Source: Clostridia bacterium
Lineage (GTDB): Bacteria; Bacillota; Clostridia; Christensenellales; Aristaeellaceae
Assembly: GCA_017429265.1 (NCBI GenBank)
Contig: JAFRPG010000053.1
Coordinates: 1 to 49,535, forward strand
Reading direction: 5' to 3'
DNA: 49,535 nucleotides
The notes beneath the pieces were generated by a model, which did no database searches, was not told the origin of the DNA, and saw only the letters and a list, made by a program, of their open reading frames with translations. The position numbers were made by a program, and so were the translations under genes. This document shows, piece after piece, positions 22,016 through 30,005 of this stretch. The number at the start of each line of letters is the position of its first letter. Within the stretch, counting starts at the first letter, position 1.

Positions 22016-23434
22016 TCAGTCGAAGGTGAAGCGATCCATCTTCGTCTCGCCTTTCTCCGGACAGCTGAAGCGGAAGTAGACCGCGTGCCGCCCGGGGAGA
22101 CAGCCGGTCACCGGGGCCGTGAAGCTGTCCGTGCCCGGCATGAGGCGGAGGTGCGCGATCTCCTTTCCGTCCCGGCTGTCCAGGCGGACGCTGACCTCCG
22201 CGGGAACGGAGGATGACGCGCGGAGCGTGACGGCCGTCGGAACGTTGGCGCCGAACTGCAGATAGCGGTATCCGGCCGCCGCGCCGTCCCGGATGCCGGT
22301 GATCGGGGCGGAGACGTCGTCACGCCGCTCGTAGACCGGGCGGATCCACGCGCCGCCCGTCAGATGGCAGGCATAGCCCGCGGAGATCCACTTCCGGGCG
22401 TCCAGACCGTTGACATGCGCGCCCTGGGAGGTCATCTCCACAGGACACGAGGCCACGGGCTCTCCGTCTTGGTAGGTCACCTTGCCCAGATAGATGCGGC
22501 CGTCCCGGCCCTGCGCCGCGTCGATGGGCTCGAGCATGGCCTGGCGGGCGAATTCGTCGGTGCCCGTGTGGCGGTGGTAGAAGATGTACCAGGTGCCGTT
22601 CACGTTCATGACCGAGCCGTGGTTGTTGCCCCAGCGGTAGGTCATGGTGCCGGTGCCGTCCGGGCTGCGGAGGATCTCGCCGCCGTTGAAGCTGATGTCC
22701 CCGCCGTCACGGAAGCCCTCGAGCGGCCGGTCGCTGACACGGTAGGAGAGGAAGCCGTTGCAGTCCTCGAAGACGCCCAGCTCCGGCACGGGCCGGTTGA
22801 CACGCCTGGAGTAGATGTAGACGTATTTCCCGAAGATCTTCCGGGGGCTGGAGGCCTCGAAGAAGGCTGTGTCGAGGTCCTCGTGCTCCGTGTCGTGAGA
22901 CCAGTCCGAGCGGCAGTGGCCCAGCGGATGGTCGTGCAGGGTGCCGGGCTTGATCGTGGCCATGTCGTCGTTGAGTTCCGCGCAGTGGGAGCCGCAGAAG
23001 CCCCAGTAGGCGTACACGCGCCCGTCGTCGTCCACCAGCACGCCCGGGTCAAAGCCGAGGTCCGTCTTCACCGGGTCGGTGAAGGGGCCCCATGGCGTCT
23101 TCGACTTCGCCACGCGGATCACCGAGCCGTGCCGTTCGGCGGCGTAGAGGTAGAAGGTGTCGCCCTTCTGCACCACGTCGGGGGCGAAGAGGATGCTTTT
23201 GTCCTCCGCCTCGTAGCAGGTGCCGTGGCAGATCCAGTCGGTCAGGTCGGTCACCGGCGCGGACCAGACCACATAATCGCGGCCGCAGTACGCGGTTTTT
23301 TCGGTGTCGTGGGAGCCGTAGACATAGACGCGGGTCTCGCCGTTGCAGGTGAAGACGCGCGGTTCGCCGTCGGGCACGTGCTCCCAGAGCGGCATGTAGG
23401 GATTGGCTCCGCGGATATAGGCTTTCTCTGCCAT
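22016..23434 (-). CDS. Family 43 glycoside hydrolase with C-terminal carbohydrate-binding domain
   Basis: The 472-residue protein has a five-bladed beta-propeller GH43 domain (about 1-310). ANPYMPLWEHVPDG leads it, GFDPGVLVDDDGRVYAYWG carries a conserved Asp, and FFEASSPRKI holds the likely general-acid Glu. A C-terminal beta-sandwich (about 335-472) resembles CBM6. GH43 enzymes are inverting arabinofuranosidases, xylosidases or galactosidases acting on plant polysaccharide side chains. No signal peptide is present, so the substrate is probably an imported oligosaccharide. ATG 23434 follows CAGGAGGG. The longer frame upstream covers the promoter. Substrate cannot be chosen by eye. Confidence 0.92.
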   Translation of the reverse strand: MAEKAYIRGANPYMPLWEHVPDGEPRVFTCNGETRVYVYGSHDTEKTAYCGRDYVVWSAPVTDLTDWICHGTCYEAEDKSILFAPDVVQKGDTFYLYAAERHGSVIRVAKSKTPWGPFTDPVKTDLGFDPGVLVDDDGRVYAYWGFCGSHCAELNDDMATIKPGTLHDHPLGHCRSDWSHDTEHEDLDTAFFEASSPRKIFGKYVYIYSRRVNRPVPELGVFEDCNGFLSYRVSDRPLEGFRDGGDISFNGGEILRSPDGTGTMTYRWGNNHGSVMNVNGTWYIFYHRHTGTDEFARQAMLEPIDAAQGRDGRIYLGKVTYQDGEPVASCPVEMTSQGAHVNGLDARKWISAGYACHLTGGAWIRPVYERRDDVSAPITGIRDGAAAGYRYLQFGANVPTAVTLRASSSVPAEVSVRLDSRDGKEIAHLRLMPGTDSFTAPVTGCLPGRHAVYFRFSCPEKGETKMDRFTFD

Positions 23435-23480
23435 CGATTGATCCCTCCTGCAGGAAATGTGATCGGGTATGCTCACTTGT

Positions 23481-23508
23481 ATCATACCATATTCCGCGGC
23501 GCTTTCAA
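23481..23508 (-). promoter_or_regulatory. Promoter of the GH43 operon
   Basis: Minus-strand TTGAAA (23508-23503) and TATGAT (23486-23481) are 16 bases apart, 47 bases before the start. Confidence 0.78.
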
Positions 23509-23568
23509 GCCCCGGCGGAGAGGAACCGCGTCCGGGGTGAAAAACCGCGCGGCACTGTGCGGAAAGCC

Positions 23569-23597
23569 TTGCGTCCCACCGCGTTTTCGTGTAGAAT
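23569..23597 (+). promoter_or_regulatory. Promoter of the esterase gene run
   Basis: TTGCGT (23569-23574) and TAGAAT (23592-23597) are 17 bases apart. It is back to back with the GH43 promoter. Confidence 0.68.
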
Positions 23598-23654
23598 GCG
23601 GGTTGGAAACGACTGACAGTGACAGGACGGATAACCGGGGAGGACGGACAAGCC

Positions 23655-24641
23655 ATGGATATGAATAAAACGCTGGGCGAATGCCTGAGCGATCCGCGCA
23701 TCGCCCCCATCGCGGGGGACGCGATCCGCTGCATGGACCTGAAGAGCGAGCCCATGTGGGACAAGACGCTCCTGCAGCTGCGGGAGGAGCACTTCGGCGG
23801 GGATCTGGCCCGCGGCTTCGACCGCCTGTTTGCGGCGGCGGAGGCAGGCGGCTGGTACTTCCCCCTCTACACGGAGGAAGAATGCGCCGGAAAACCCGAC
23901 CGCAGGGGCGTCAGCGTGGTCTGGCTTCCCTCGGAGGATGAGAAGGCGGGGGAGAGACCGTACATCCTGCTCGTGCCCGGCGGCGGATTCGTCAACGTGT
24001 GGAACCTGACCGAGGGCTGGCCGGTCGCGGCGCAGTTCAACGGCCTCGGCTACGACGTGGCCATCCTGACCTATCAGGTGACCGGGGAGGACGGCCTGCT
24101 CGCAAGGGAGATGGAGGACTTCGCGCGGGGGATCCGCCTGGTGCGGGACAGCCTCCGCAGGGGGTCGGCCAACGCGGACCGGTACATCACCTGCGGCTTC
24201 TCCGCCGGCGGCTATCTGGTGTGCCTGTGGAATGTGACGGACAGAGGATACGCCCTGCACGGCCTCCCCGGACCGCAGGCCTGCTTCCCGATCTACCCCG
24301 TGGTCACCTGGAAGCGGGACATCCGATACGAGCCCGGCTACTCCGAGTGGCTGTTCGACTGCGACATGGACACGGCGGTGAACTCCACCTTTGAGGTGGC
24401 GGCCCACGCGGAGGGTTTCCCGCCCTGCGCCATCTTCCTGGCGGGCGACGACGAGCTGGTGAACCCGGAGAATTCCCGCATGCTGGCGCGCGCCCTGGGG
24501 GCCCTGGGGATCCCGTGCAGGCTGGAGGTCGGCCCGCAGGGCGGCCACGGCTTCGCGGACGGGACCGGCATGTGCATGGCGGGTTGGACGGAGCGCGCTG
24601 TCCGCTGGTACGAGGGACTGACCGCCGCAAAAGAAGACTGA
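23655..24641 (+). CDS. Alpha/beta-hydrolase fold esterase
   Basis: This 328-residue hydrolase has the oxyanion segment PGGGF (108-112), nucleophile S183 in GFSAGG, an acid in AGDDELVN near residue 275 and the histidine in GGHGF near 296. It is similar to acetyl-esterase/BD-FAE-like enzymes that remove acyl groups from carbohydrates, which would suit the nearby GH43. A helical N-terminal cap of about 70 residues precedes the core. No signal peptide is seen. ATG 23655 lies 12 bases after GGGGAGG. It leads a seven-gene rightward run ending at the terminator near 28272. Confidence 0.86.
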   Translation: MDMNKTLGECLSDPRIAPIAGDAIRCMDLKSEPMWDKTLLQLREEHFGGDLARGFDRLFAAAEAGGWYFPLYTEEECAGKPDRRGVSVVWLPSEDEKAGERPYILLVPGGGFVNVWNLTEGWPVAAQFNGLGYDVAILTYQVTGEDGLLAREMEDFARGIRLVRDSLRRGSANADRYITCGFSAGGYLVCLWNVTDRGYALHGLPGPQACFPIYPVVTWKRDIRYEPGYSEWLFDCDMDTAVNSTFEVAAHAEGFPPCAIFLAGDDELVNPENSRMLARALGALGIPCRLEVGPQGGHGFADGTGMCMAGWTERAVRWYEGLTAAKED

Positions 24642-24657
24642 ACGGGGGATGAATACC

Positions 24658-24945
24658 ATGGAACCGATCCTGATCGCGGCTGCGGTGCTGCTGATCCTCA
24701 ACCTGATCTCCTTCGGCCTGATGGCCTATGACAAGCGCTGTGCCAAAGTCGGAAAATGGCGCATCCCGGAGAAGACCCTCTTCCTGGCCACGGCCTGCTT
24801 CGGCGGCCTCGGCGGGGTGCTGGGGATGTTCCTGTGCCGCCACAAGACGAAGCACTGGTATTTCCGGCTCTTCTTCCCCGTGATGCTGGCGGTGCAGATT
24901 GTGCTGCTCTTCCTCGGATACTGGTTCATCTTGCGGAAGGGCTGA
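24658..24945 (+). CDS. DUF1294 small membrane protein
   Basis: This 95-residue integral membrane protein has three helices, with the DUF1294 signature N-x-x-x-F-x-x-M-A-Y-D-K-R (LISFGLMAYDKRCAK) and RIPEKTLFLAT, FGGLGG and FRHKT-like CRHKTKHWYF segments. Its function is unknown in the family. ATG 24658 has nine bases to GGGGG, while ATG 24649 sits directly on that ribosome site and is unlikely. It is 16 bases behind the esterase gene. Confidence 0.87.
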   Translation: MEPILIAAAVLLILNLISFGLMAYDKRCAKVGKWRIPEKTLFLATACFGGLGGVLGMFLCRHKTKHWYFRLFFPVMLAVQIVLLFLGYWFILRKG

Positions 24946-24965
24946 GGGAAACGGGAGGTGATCGC

Positions 24966-25142
24966 ATGTACGGATCGAGGGAGCGCCGGGAGATGGACTG
25001 GGCGGACCGCCGGGAGACCGCGGACGAGGCCGCTGAGCCCACCTACCGCGACGGCAGCGTGCAGAACGAATGCTGGGCGGAGACGGGCTACACCCGCAGC
25101 GCCGGCAAAGAGGACGAAGAGACGGACGGCGGCCGGGACTGA
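24966..25142 (+). CDS. Small acidic hypothetical protein
   Basis: This 58-codon frame starts at an ATG with GGGAGGTG seven bases upstream and is rich in Glu, Asp and Arg, with two Tyr and one Cys. It has no hydrophobic segment and is probably disordered. It is tucked between the DUF1294 gene (20 bases) and the isomerase/epimerase gene (35 bases) in the same direction. The good ribosome site is the main support. I recognise no family. Confidence 0.5.
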   Translation: MYGSRERREMDWADRRETADEAAEPTYRDGSVQNECWAETGYTRSAGKEDEETDGGRD

Positions 25143-25177
25143 CGGACCGCCGGGACAATGAACTGGAGGTGCGGGGA

Positions 25178-26020
25178 ATGCTGCTGGGAGGAACCGTGGC
25201 CGGAGCGTACGGGAACCCCGCGGAGTGGGAGGAACTGCTGGTGCGGACCGGCTTCAGGGCCGTTACGGCGCCCTTCGACTGCCGGACGCCGAAGGACGAT
25301 GTGCGGGCGTATCTGGAGATCGCGAAGAAGCACGGCGTATGCATCGCGGAGGTCGGCGTGTGGCGGAACCTGATGGATCCGGACCCCGAAGCCGCCGCGC
25401 GGAACCTGGCCTATGCCAAGGACCAGCTGCGCCTGGCCGACGAGACGGGCGTGCCCTGCTGCGTCAACATCGTGGGCACCGCGGGCACCGGAGGCTGGGA
25501 CGCGGCCGACCGGAGCAACTTCACGCCCGGGACCTATGAGCGGATCATCGCCGGGATCCGGGAGATCCTCGACGAGGTGGAGCCGCGCAGGGCGTTCTAC
25601 TGCATCGAGCCCATGCCGTGGATGGTGCCGGACAGTCCGGAGGCTTATCTGCAGTTGATCCGCGACGTGGACCGGCCGCAGTTCGGCGCGCACATGGACT
25701 TCGTCAACATGATCAACTGCCCCCGGCGGTACCTGGCGCCGGAGGACTTCATCGAAACCTGTTTCCGACTGCTGGCCCCGTACATCAAAAGCACGCACAT
25801 CAAGGACACCCGGATGCATCCCACGCGCCTGACGGCCATCCTCGAGGAATGCTCCCCCGGGGAGGGCACGCTCGACTATGAGCGGGTCCTGCGGATCATG
25901 GACCGGTACCTCCCGCCGGACGCGCCGGTCCTGCTGGAGCACATGCAGACCGCGGAGGAGTACGATCAGGCCTACCGGTATGTGAAAGCCGCCGCGGACC
26001 GGATCGGCATTCCGGTGTGA
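25178..26020 (+). CDS. Sugar phosphate isomerase/epimerase-like TIM barrel
   Basis: This 280-residue protein of the xylose-isomerase-like (AP-endonuclease 2) superfamily has metal-site acids in FYCIEPMPWM, HMDFVNM, HIKDTR and LLEHMQTAEEY. Members isomerise or epimerise sugars and inositols (IolE/IolH-like) using a divalent metal. ATG 25178 lies behind GGAGG and opens the first beta strand (MLLGGTVAGAYG). The next gene, an FMN enzyme, starts 18 bases later. The substrate is unknown, and no inositol or sugar regulator is adjacent. Confidence 0.86.
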   Translation: MLLGGTVAGAYGNPAEWEELLVRTGFRAVTAPFDCRTPKDDVRAYLEIAKKHGVCIAEVGVWRNLMDPDPEAAARNLAYAKDQLRLADETGVPCCVNIVGTAGTGGWDAADRSNFTPGTYERIIAGIREILDEVEPRRAFYCIEPMPWMVPDSPEAYLQLIRDVDRPQFGAHMDFVNMINCPRRYLAPEDFIETCFRLLAPYIKSTHIKDTRMHPTRLTAILEECSPGEGTLDYERVLRIMDRYLPPDAPVLLEHMQTAEEYDQAYRYVKAAADRIGIPV

Positions 26021-26038
26021 GCGAAGGAGGAAGACAGC

Positions 26039-26926
26039 ATGGGACGCGCACCGTCGGGGGATTCCGTTGCCATCAACCGCCGTTATCTGGATCACCTGCT
26101 GGTCGAGAGCCGGATCGTGGGGGCCGTACGGCCTTCAACCGAAACCGTGCTCTTCGGTCATCGCTTTGAGACCCCGGTCACGACCGGGGCGCTGAGCCAC
26201 CTCAAGCCGGGCATGGCGGCCTTCGCGGCCGGCGCGAAGGAGGCGGGCGCCGCCTGCTTTATCGGCATGGGCAGCTGCCGGGAACTGGAGGACGTCCTGG
26301 CCACCGGGGCCGCGGTCATCAAGATCATCAAGCCTTACGCGGATCCGGACGAGATCCTCAGCCGGCTTGCGTGCGCCGAGCGGAACGGGGCCGTCGCCGT
26401 GGGCATGGACGTGGAGCACGCGGTGAACGTGCAGGACGACAGGGACTCCGTGGTCGTGGGCTGTCAGATGAAGCTTCCCACGAAAGAGGACCTGAAGCGG
26501 TATATCTCCGCCACGCGCCTGCCCTTTGTCATCAAGGGGGCGCTGAGCGTCCGGGATGCCCTGACCTGCGCGGAACTCGGCTGTGCGGGCATCGTGCTCA
26601 GCCATCACAACGGGCTGATGCGCTGGGCAGTGCCGCCGGCCATGCTGCTGAAGGACATCCGGAAGGCCGTCGGGAACAGCCTGACCGTGATCGCGGACGG
26701 GGGCATCGAGGACGGGTTTGACGCCTTCAAGGCGCTGGCTCTCGGCGCGGACGCCGTGTCCGTCGGCCGTCCGCTGATGGCTCCGCTGGAGGAAGGCGGC
26801 CCGTCCGCCATGGCGCGGACGCTGCGCGCCTTCACCGACGAACTGCGGGCGATGATGCTCCGCACCGGGACACCGGATCTTGCGCACATGGATCCCACGG
26901 TGATCCATGAGGCGCCCTGGAACTGA
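26039..26926 (+). CDS. FMN-dependent alpha-hydroxy-acid dehydrogenase-like protein
   Basis: The 295-residue TIM-barrel flavoprotein matches the lactate oxidase/glycolate oxidase family. Lysine K166 in FVIKGAL and the phosphate-binding IADGGIEDGFDAFKALALGADAVSVGRPL segment are clear. The usual S-N-H-G-G-R catalytic motif reads S188-H-H190-N-G-L: a histidine is kept but the substrate arginine is replaced by Leu. It is also shorter than typical oxidases (about 350-380). A hydroxy-acid substrate is therefore uncertain. ATG 26039 follows AAGGAGG. It is placed between an isomerase/epimerase and an EamA transporter. Confidence 0.84.
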   Translation: MGRAPSGDSVAINRRYLDHLLVESRIVGAVRPSTETVLFGHRFETPVTTGALSHLKPGMAAFAAGAKEAGAACFIGMGSCRELEDVLATGAAVIKIIKPYADPDEILSRLACAERNGAVAVGMDVEHAVNVQDDRDSVVVGCQMKLPTKEDLKRYISATRLPFVIKGALSVRDALTCAELGCAGIVLSHHNGLMRWAVPPAMLLKDIRKAVGNSLTVIADGGIEDGFDAFKALALGADAVSVGRPLMAPLEEGGPSAMARTLRAFTDELRAMMLRTGTPDLAHMDPTVIHEAPWN

Positions 26927-26937
26927 AAGGCGAACCG

Positions 26938-27840
26938 ATGAAGACAACCCTGGACAGACCGGCCGCCGGCGTCGAGCGGATGAAGTACATCCTGGCTGTG
27001 GTGCTCTACGGCACGATCGGATATTTCCTCCGCTTCGTCTCCCTGCCGAGCGAGCTGGTGGCCATGTGCCGCGGCCTGATCGGCGGGGCCTTTATCCTGC
27101 TCTTCCAGCTGGCGCGGGGGAAGAAGCCGGATCTGCGGGCCATCCGCGCGAACGCCCGGTGGCTGGTGATCTCCGGCATCTGCCTGGGCCTCAACTGGAT
27201 CTTTCTCTTCGCGGCCTATATGCGCACGACGGTGGCGATCGCGAGCCTGTGCAACTATATGGCGCCGCTGATCGTCGTGCTCGTCGCGCCGCTGGTCCTG
27301 CGCGAGCGGCCGGAGGTGCGGAAGCTGCCGTGCGTGGCCGCGGCCCTGGTCGGGATCGTGCTGGTCTCCGGCGTGCTCGAGGGCGGGGGAGGCAACCCCG
27401 GCGGCGTGGCGCTGGGCCTGGCCGCGGCCGCGAGCTTCGTGTGCATCGTGCTGTGCAACCGGAAGCTGCGGGGCATCAACGCCATGGACCGCTCCCTGGT
27501 GCAGCTGCTGCTCTCGGCGGTGACGATCCTGCCCTATGTGCTGGTGAACAACCGCGGGAACGTGATCACCGTCGACACGCGGTCGGTCCTGATCGTTCTG
27601 ATGCTCGGCGTGGTGCACACGGGCGCGGCCTACTGCCTGTACTTCAGCGGGATGAGCAGCCTGCCGGTGCAGACCGTGGCGATCCTCGGCTACCTTGAGC
27701 CGGTGGTCTCGGTAATCTGCTCCGCCCTGCTGCTGAACGAGACGATGTCCCCGCTGGGCTGGCTCGGCGCCGGGCTGGTGATCGCGGCGGCCGCCGTGAG
27801 CGAGCTGATCCCGGGCCGGGCCGCGGAAGAGAAACAGTAA
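26938..27840 (+). CDS. EamA/DMT-family transporter
   Basis: This 300-residue protein with ten predicted membrane helices is arranged as two EamA repeats (first about 15-140, second about 150-290). The second repeat's GYLEPVVSVICSALLLNETM segment is typical of drug/metabolite transporters that export amino acids or other small metabolites. The start at 26938 has a weak AAAGGCG; a Met at residue 15, just before the first helix, is an alternative. It follows the FMN enzyme by 11 bases. Substrate and direction are not evident. Confidence 0.9.
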   Translation: MKTTLDRPAAGVERMKYILAVVLYGTIGYFLRFVSLPSELVAMCRGLIGGAFILLFQLARGKKPDLRAIRANARWLVISGICLGLNWIFLFAAYMRTTVAIASLCNYMAPLIVVLVAPLVLRERPEVRKLPCVAAALVGIVLVSGVLEGGGGNPGGVALGLAAAASFVCIVLCNRKLRGINAMDRSLVQLLLSAVTILPYVLVNNRGNVITVDTRSVLIVLMLGVVHTGAAYCLYFSGMSSLPVQTVAILGYLEPVVSVICSALLLNETMSPLGWLGAGLVIAAAAVSELIPGRAAEEKQ

Positions 27841-27861
27841 GCGATGACGGGAGGATGCGCC

Positions 27862-28287
27862 ATGAAGCCGTATGAGCGCCGCGTGCAGTACTACGAGACG
27901 GACCGGATGGGGGTCGCCCATCACGCCAACTACATCCACTGGATGGAGGAGGCCCGCATCGACCTGATGGAGCGGATGGGTTTTCCCTATGCCGCCATGG
28001 AGGAGAAGGGAATCGTCTCGCCGGTCAAATCACTCACCTGCGAGTACCTGCGCTCCTGCACCTTCGGCGACACGCTGACGGTCGAGGGCGCGGTGGACAG
28101 CTTCAACGGCGTGGTGATGACGATCCGCTACACCATGCGCAATGCAGGCGGAGACACCGTGTGCAAAGCGCTGTCCGAGCATGTGTTCCTGACAAAGGAC
28201 GGCCGCTTCGCCCGTGTCCGGCGGGAGATGCCGGACTTCTGCGCCGCGGTGGAAGCCATGCTGGCAGATAAAAAAGACAGCCCGTGA
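27862..28287 (+). CDS. Hot-dog fold acyl-CoA thioesterase (YbgC/FadM-like)
   Basis: The 141-residue single hot-dog domain has the 4HBT signature Y-x-E-T-D14-x-M-G-V-A-H-H-A-N-Y (residues 10-24), where D14 is the expected catalytic residue. It cleaves acyl-CoA or acyl-ACP thioesters. ATG 27862 is chosen because GGGAGG lies seven bases upstream; the in-frame ATG at 27844 would place that ribosome site inside the gene. It is last in the run, and its final codons form the left arm of the terminator. Acyl specificity is unknown. Confidence 0.87.
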   Translation: MKPYERRVQYYETDRMGVAHHANYIHWMEEARIDLMERMGFPYAAMEEKGIVSPVKSLTCEYLRSCTFGDTLTVEGAVDSFNGVVMTIRYTMRNAGGDTVCKALSEHVFLTKDGRFARVRREMPDFCAAVEAMLADKKDSP

Positions 28288-28338
28288 GGCTCCGGCCTTC
28301 CCGTACGGAAGACGGTCTGCACATGCGGGCTGTCTTTT
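28272..28338. terminator. Bidirectional terminator between thioesterase and aroQ
   Basis: AAAAGACAGCCCG (28272-28284) and CGGGCTGTCTTTT (28326-28338) pair perfectly, with an inner hairpin CTTCCCGTACGGAAG. T-tracts on both strands allow it to end both the rightward gene run and the aromatic operon. Confidence 0.82.
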
Positions 28339-28345
28339 CGTATAT

Positions 28346-28786
28346 TCAGTTGTGATCCTTCCGCTTCGCGGCGAGGTAGGCCATGGCTTCGCGGTAGCCC
28401 TCGAAGCCGAGACCGATGAAGTGCGCCTCGCAGGCCATGCCCGCGTAACTGATCTGGCGGAAGGGCTCCCGCTTCGTGACGTCGCTCAGATGGACCTCGA
28501 CCGCCGGGAGGCTGACAGCCTTCAAGGCGTCGAGGATCGCCACGGAGGTGTGCGTGTAGGCCGCCGGGTTGATCACGATGCCGTCCGCCGTGCCGTAAGC
28601 CGCCTGGATCCTGTCCACCAGGTCGCCCTCATGGTTGCTCTGAAAAATCTCCGCCTCCATGCCGAGAAGGGCGGCCTGCTCCAGGATATAGGCCTTCAGG
28701 TCCTCATAGGTCTGTGTGCCGTAGATCTGCTTTTCCCGGATGCCCAGCATGTTCAGGTTCGGGCCGTTAATCACCAACAGCTTCAT
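28346..28786 (-). CDS. aroQ: 3-dehydroquinate dehydratase, type II
   Basis: The 146-residue type II enzyme converts 3-dehydroquinate to 3-dehydroshikimate. It has the N-terminal NGPNLNMLG, the catalytic tyrosine loop (EKQIYG), SNHEGDLVDRI, the catalytic histidine in NPAAYTHTS and the EVHLSD segment. It acts as a dodecamer in the cytosol. Its start lies 20 bases inside the end of the upstream aroE-aroK gene, which implies coupled translation. It is the last gene of the aromatic operon, right before the terminator. Confidence 0.96.
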   Translation of the reverse strand: MKLLVINGPNLNMLGIREKQIYGTQTYEDLKAYILEQAALLGMEAEIFQSNHEGDLVDRIQAAYGTADGIVINPAAYTHTSVAILDALKAVSLPAVEVHLSDVTKREPFRQISYAGMACEAHFIGLGFEGYREAMAYLAAKRKDHN

Positions 28787-30005
28787 CGAATGCCTCCACG
28801 ATCCTGCGGGCCGTGTCTTCGACGGCACCGCTGTTCTCCACGCTGCGGTCGGCGCAGGCGGTATAGATGGGGGTGCGGAACGCTTCCATCCGCACCAGCG
28901 CGTCCATGCCCGCGGAGAGCGGGCGGCCGTCGACGGACAGGCGGTCCAGCGCCCGCCGGACCCAGACCAGCACGCCGTTCTGGCGCAGGGCGCGCACATT
29001 GCCGCGGCGCAGGACCGTCCCGCCGCCCGTCGCGATCACGAGGCCGGACTCCTTGCCGTATTTTTCTGCCATGGCGGACTCCATCTCCCGGAACGCCGGT
29101 TCGCCGGCCTCTGCGAAGACCTGCGCCACCGCCTTTCCGGTCTGGCGCTCGATCTCCACGTCGAGGTCGACGAAGGGCCGCTGCAGGAGGGCGGCTGCCT
29201 GTCTCCCGAGGGTCGTCTTGCCGCAGCCGGGCATGCCCACCAGGATGAGGTTCCGGGTCTTCCGCCGGACCAGGGCGCAGGCCTCATCGATGCGGCTCAC
29301 CGGCAGGTCCTCCTTCAGGAAGAGGCGCGCCGCGTGCCAGGCTTGGGCCGCCAGCATCCGGAGGCCGTCGGCGTGGGGGATCCCCAGTTTCTCCGCGTCG
29401 AGGATCAGAGCGGTCTTTGCCGGGTTATAGATGACGTCGGCGACCCCTGTGAGGCGCGGGAAACGGGTCAGGTCCGCGGGGGAGGCCAGGTTGCCCGGAT
29501 ACATCCCCACCGGGGTCGCGTTGATCAGGACCTCCGCGTCGGTGTGATCGCGGTACAGGGCCTCGTAGCCGACCGGCCCGGAGCGCGAGATGACGACGGT
29601 TTCCCGCGCGCCGGAGACGCGGCAGGCGGCCTGCGCCGTCAGCGAGGTGCCGCCGCTGCCGAGGATCACGATCTTCTTTCCGGCGAGGCCGATGCCCGCC
29701 GCGCGAAGCATCTCCAGGAAGCCCGGGAGATCGGTGTTGTCCGCCCGGATCCGTCCATCCTCGCAGACGAGGGTGTTGGCGCTCCCGATCAGGCGGACGG
29801 CCTCGCTGACCTCGTCGCAGAAGGGGAGGACGGTCCGCTTGTAGGGGATCGTGACGTTGAGGCCGCGGAAATCCCGCTTTTGCAGGATCTCCTCCAGCTC
29901 CTCCGGATTCACGGGCAGGAGGCGGTAGTCATAGCTGCCCATCACGCTGTGGATGAGCGGGGAATAGCTGTGCCCGAGCTTTTCGCCCAACAGACCGTAC
30001 TCCAT
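28767..30005 (-). CDS. aroE-aroK: Shikimate dehydrogenase-shikimate kinase fusion
   Basis: This 412-residue protein fuses two consecutive shikimate-pathway enzymes. The AroE half (about 1-250) has substrate residues S13/S15 in GHSYSPLIH, the catalytic K56 in NVTIPYK, D92 in NTD and the NADP loop GSGGTS. The AroK half (about 252-412) has a Walker A at 257-265 (GMPGCGKTT), the shikimate-binding DLDVEIE and TGGGTVLR. The pheA stop and this ATG share one base. Fusion of these two domains is uncommon; separate genes or AroM pentafunctional proteins are more usual. Both active sites look intact. Confidence 0.95.
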   Translation of the reverse strand: MEYGLLGEKLGHSYSPLIHSVMGSYDYRLLPVNPEELEEILQKRDFRGLNVTIPYKRTVLPFCDEVSEAVRLIGSANTLVCEDGRIRADNTDLPGFLEMLRAAGIGLAGKKIVILGSGGTSLTAQAACRVSGARETVVISRSGPVGYEALYRDHTDAEVLINATPVGMYPGNLASPADLTRFPRLTGVADVIYNPAKTALILDAEKLGIPHADGLRMLAAQAWHAARLFLKEDLPVSRIDEACALVRRKTRNLILVGMPGCGKTTLGRQAAALLQRPFVDLDVEIERQTGKAVAQVFAEAGEPAFREMESAMAEKYGKESGLVIATGGGTVLRRGNVRALRQNGVLVWVRRALDRLSVDGRPLSAGMDALVRMEAFRTPIYTACADRSVENSGAVEDTARRIVEAFDEAVGD

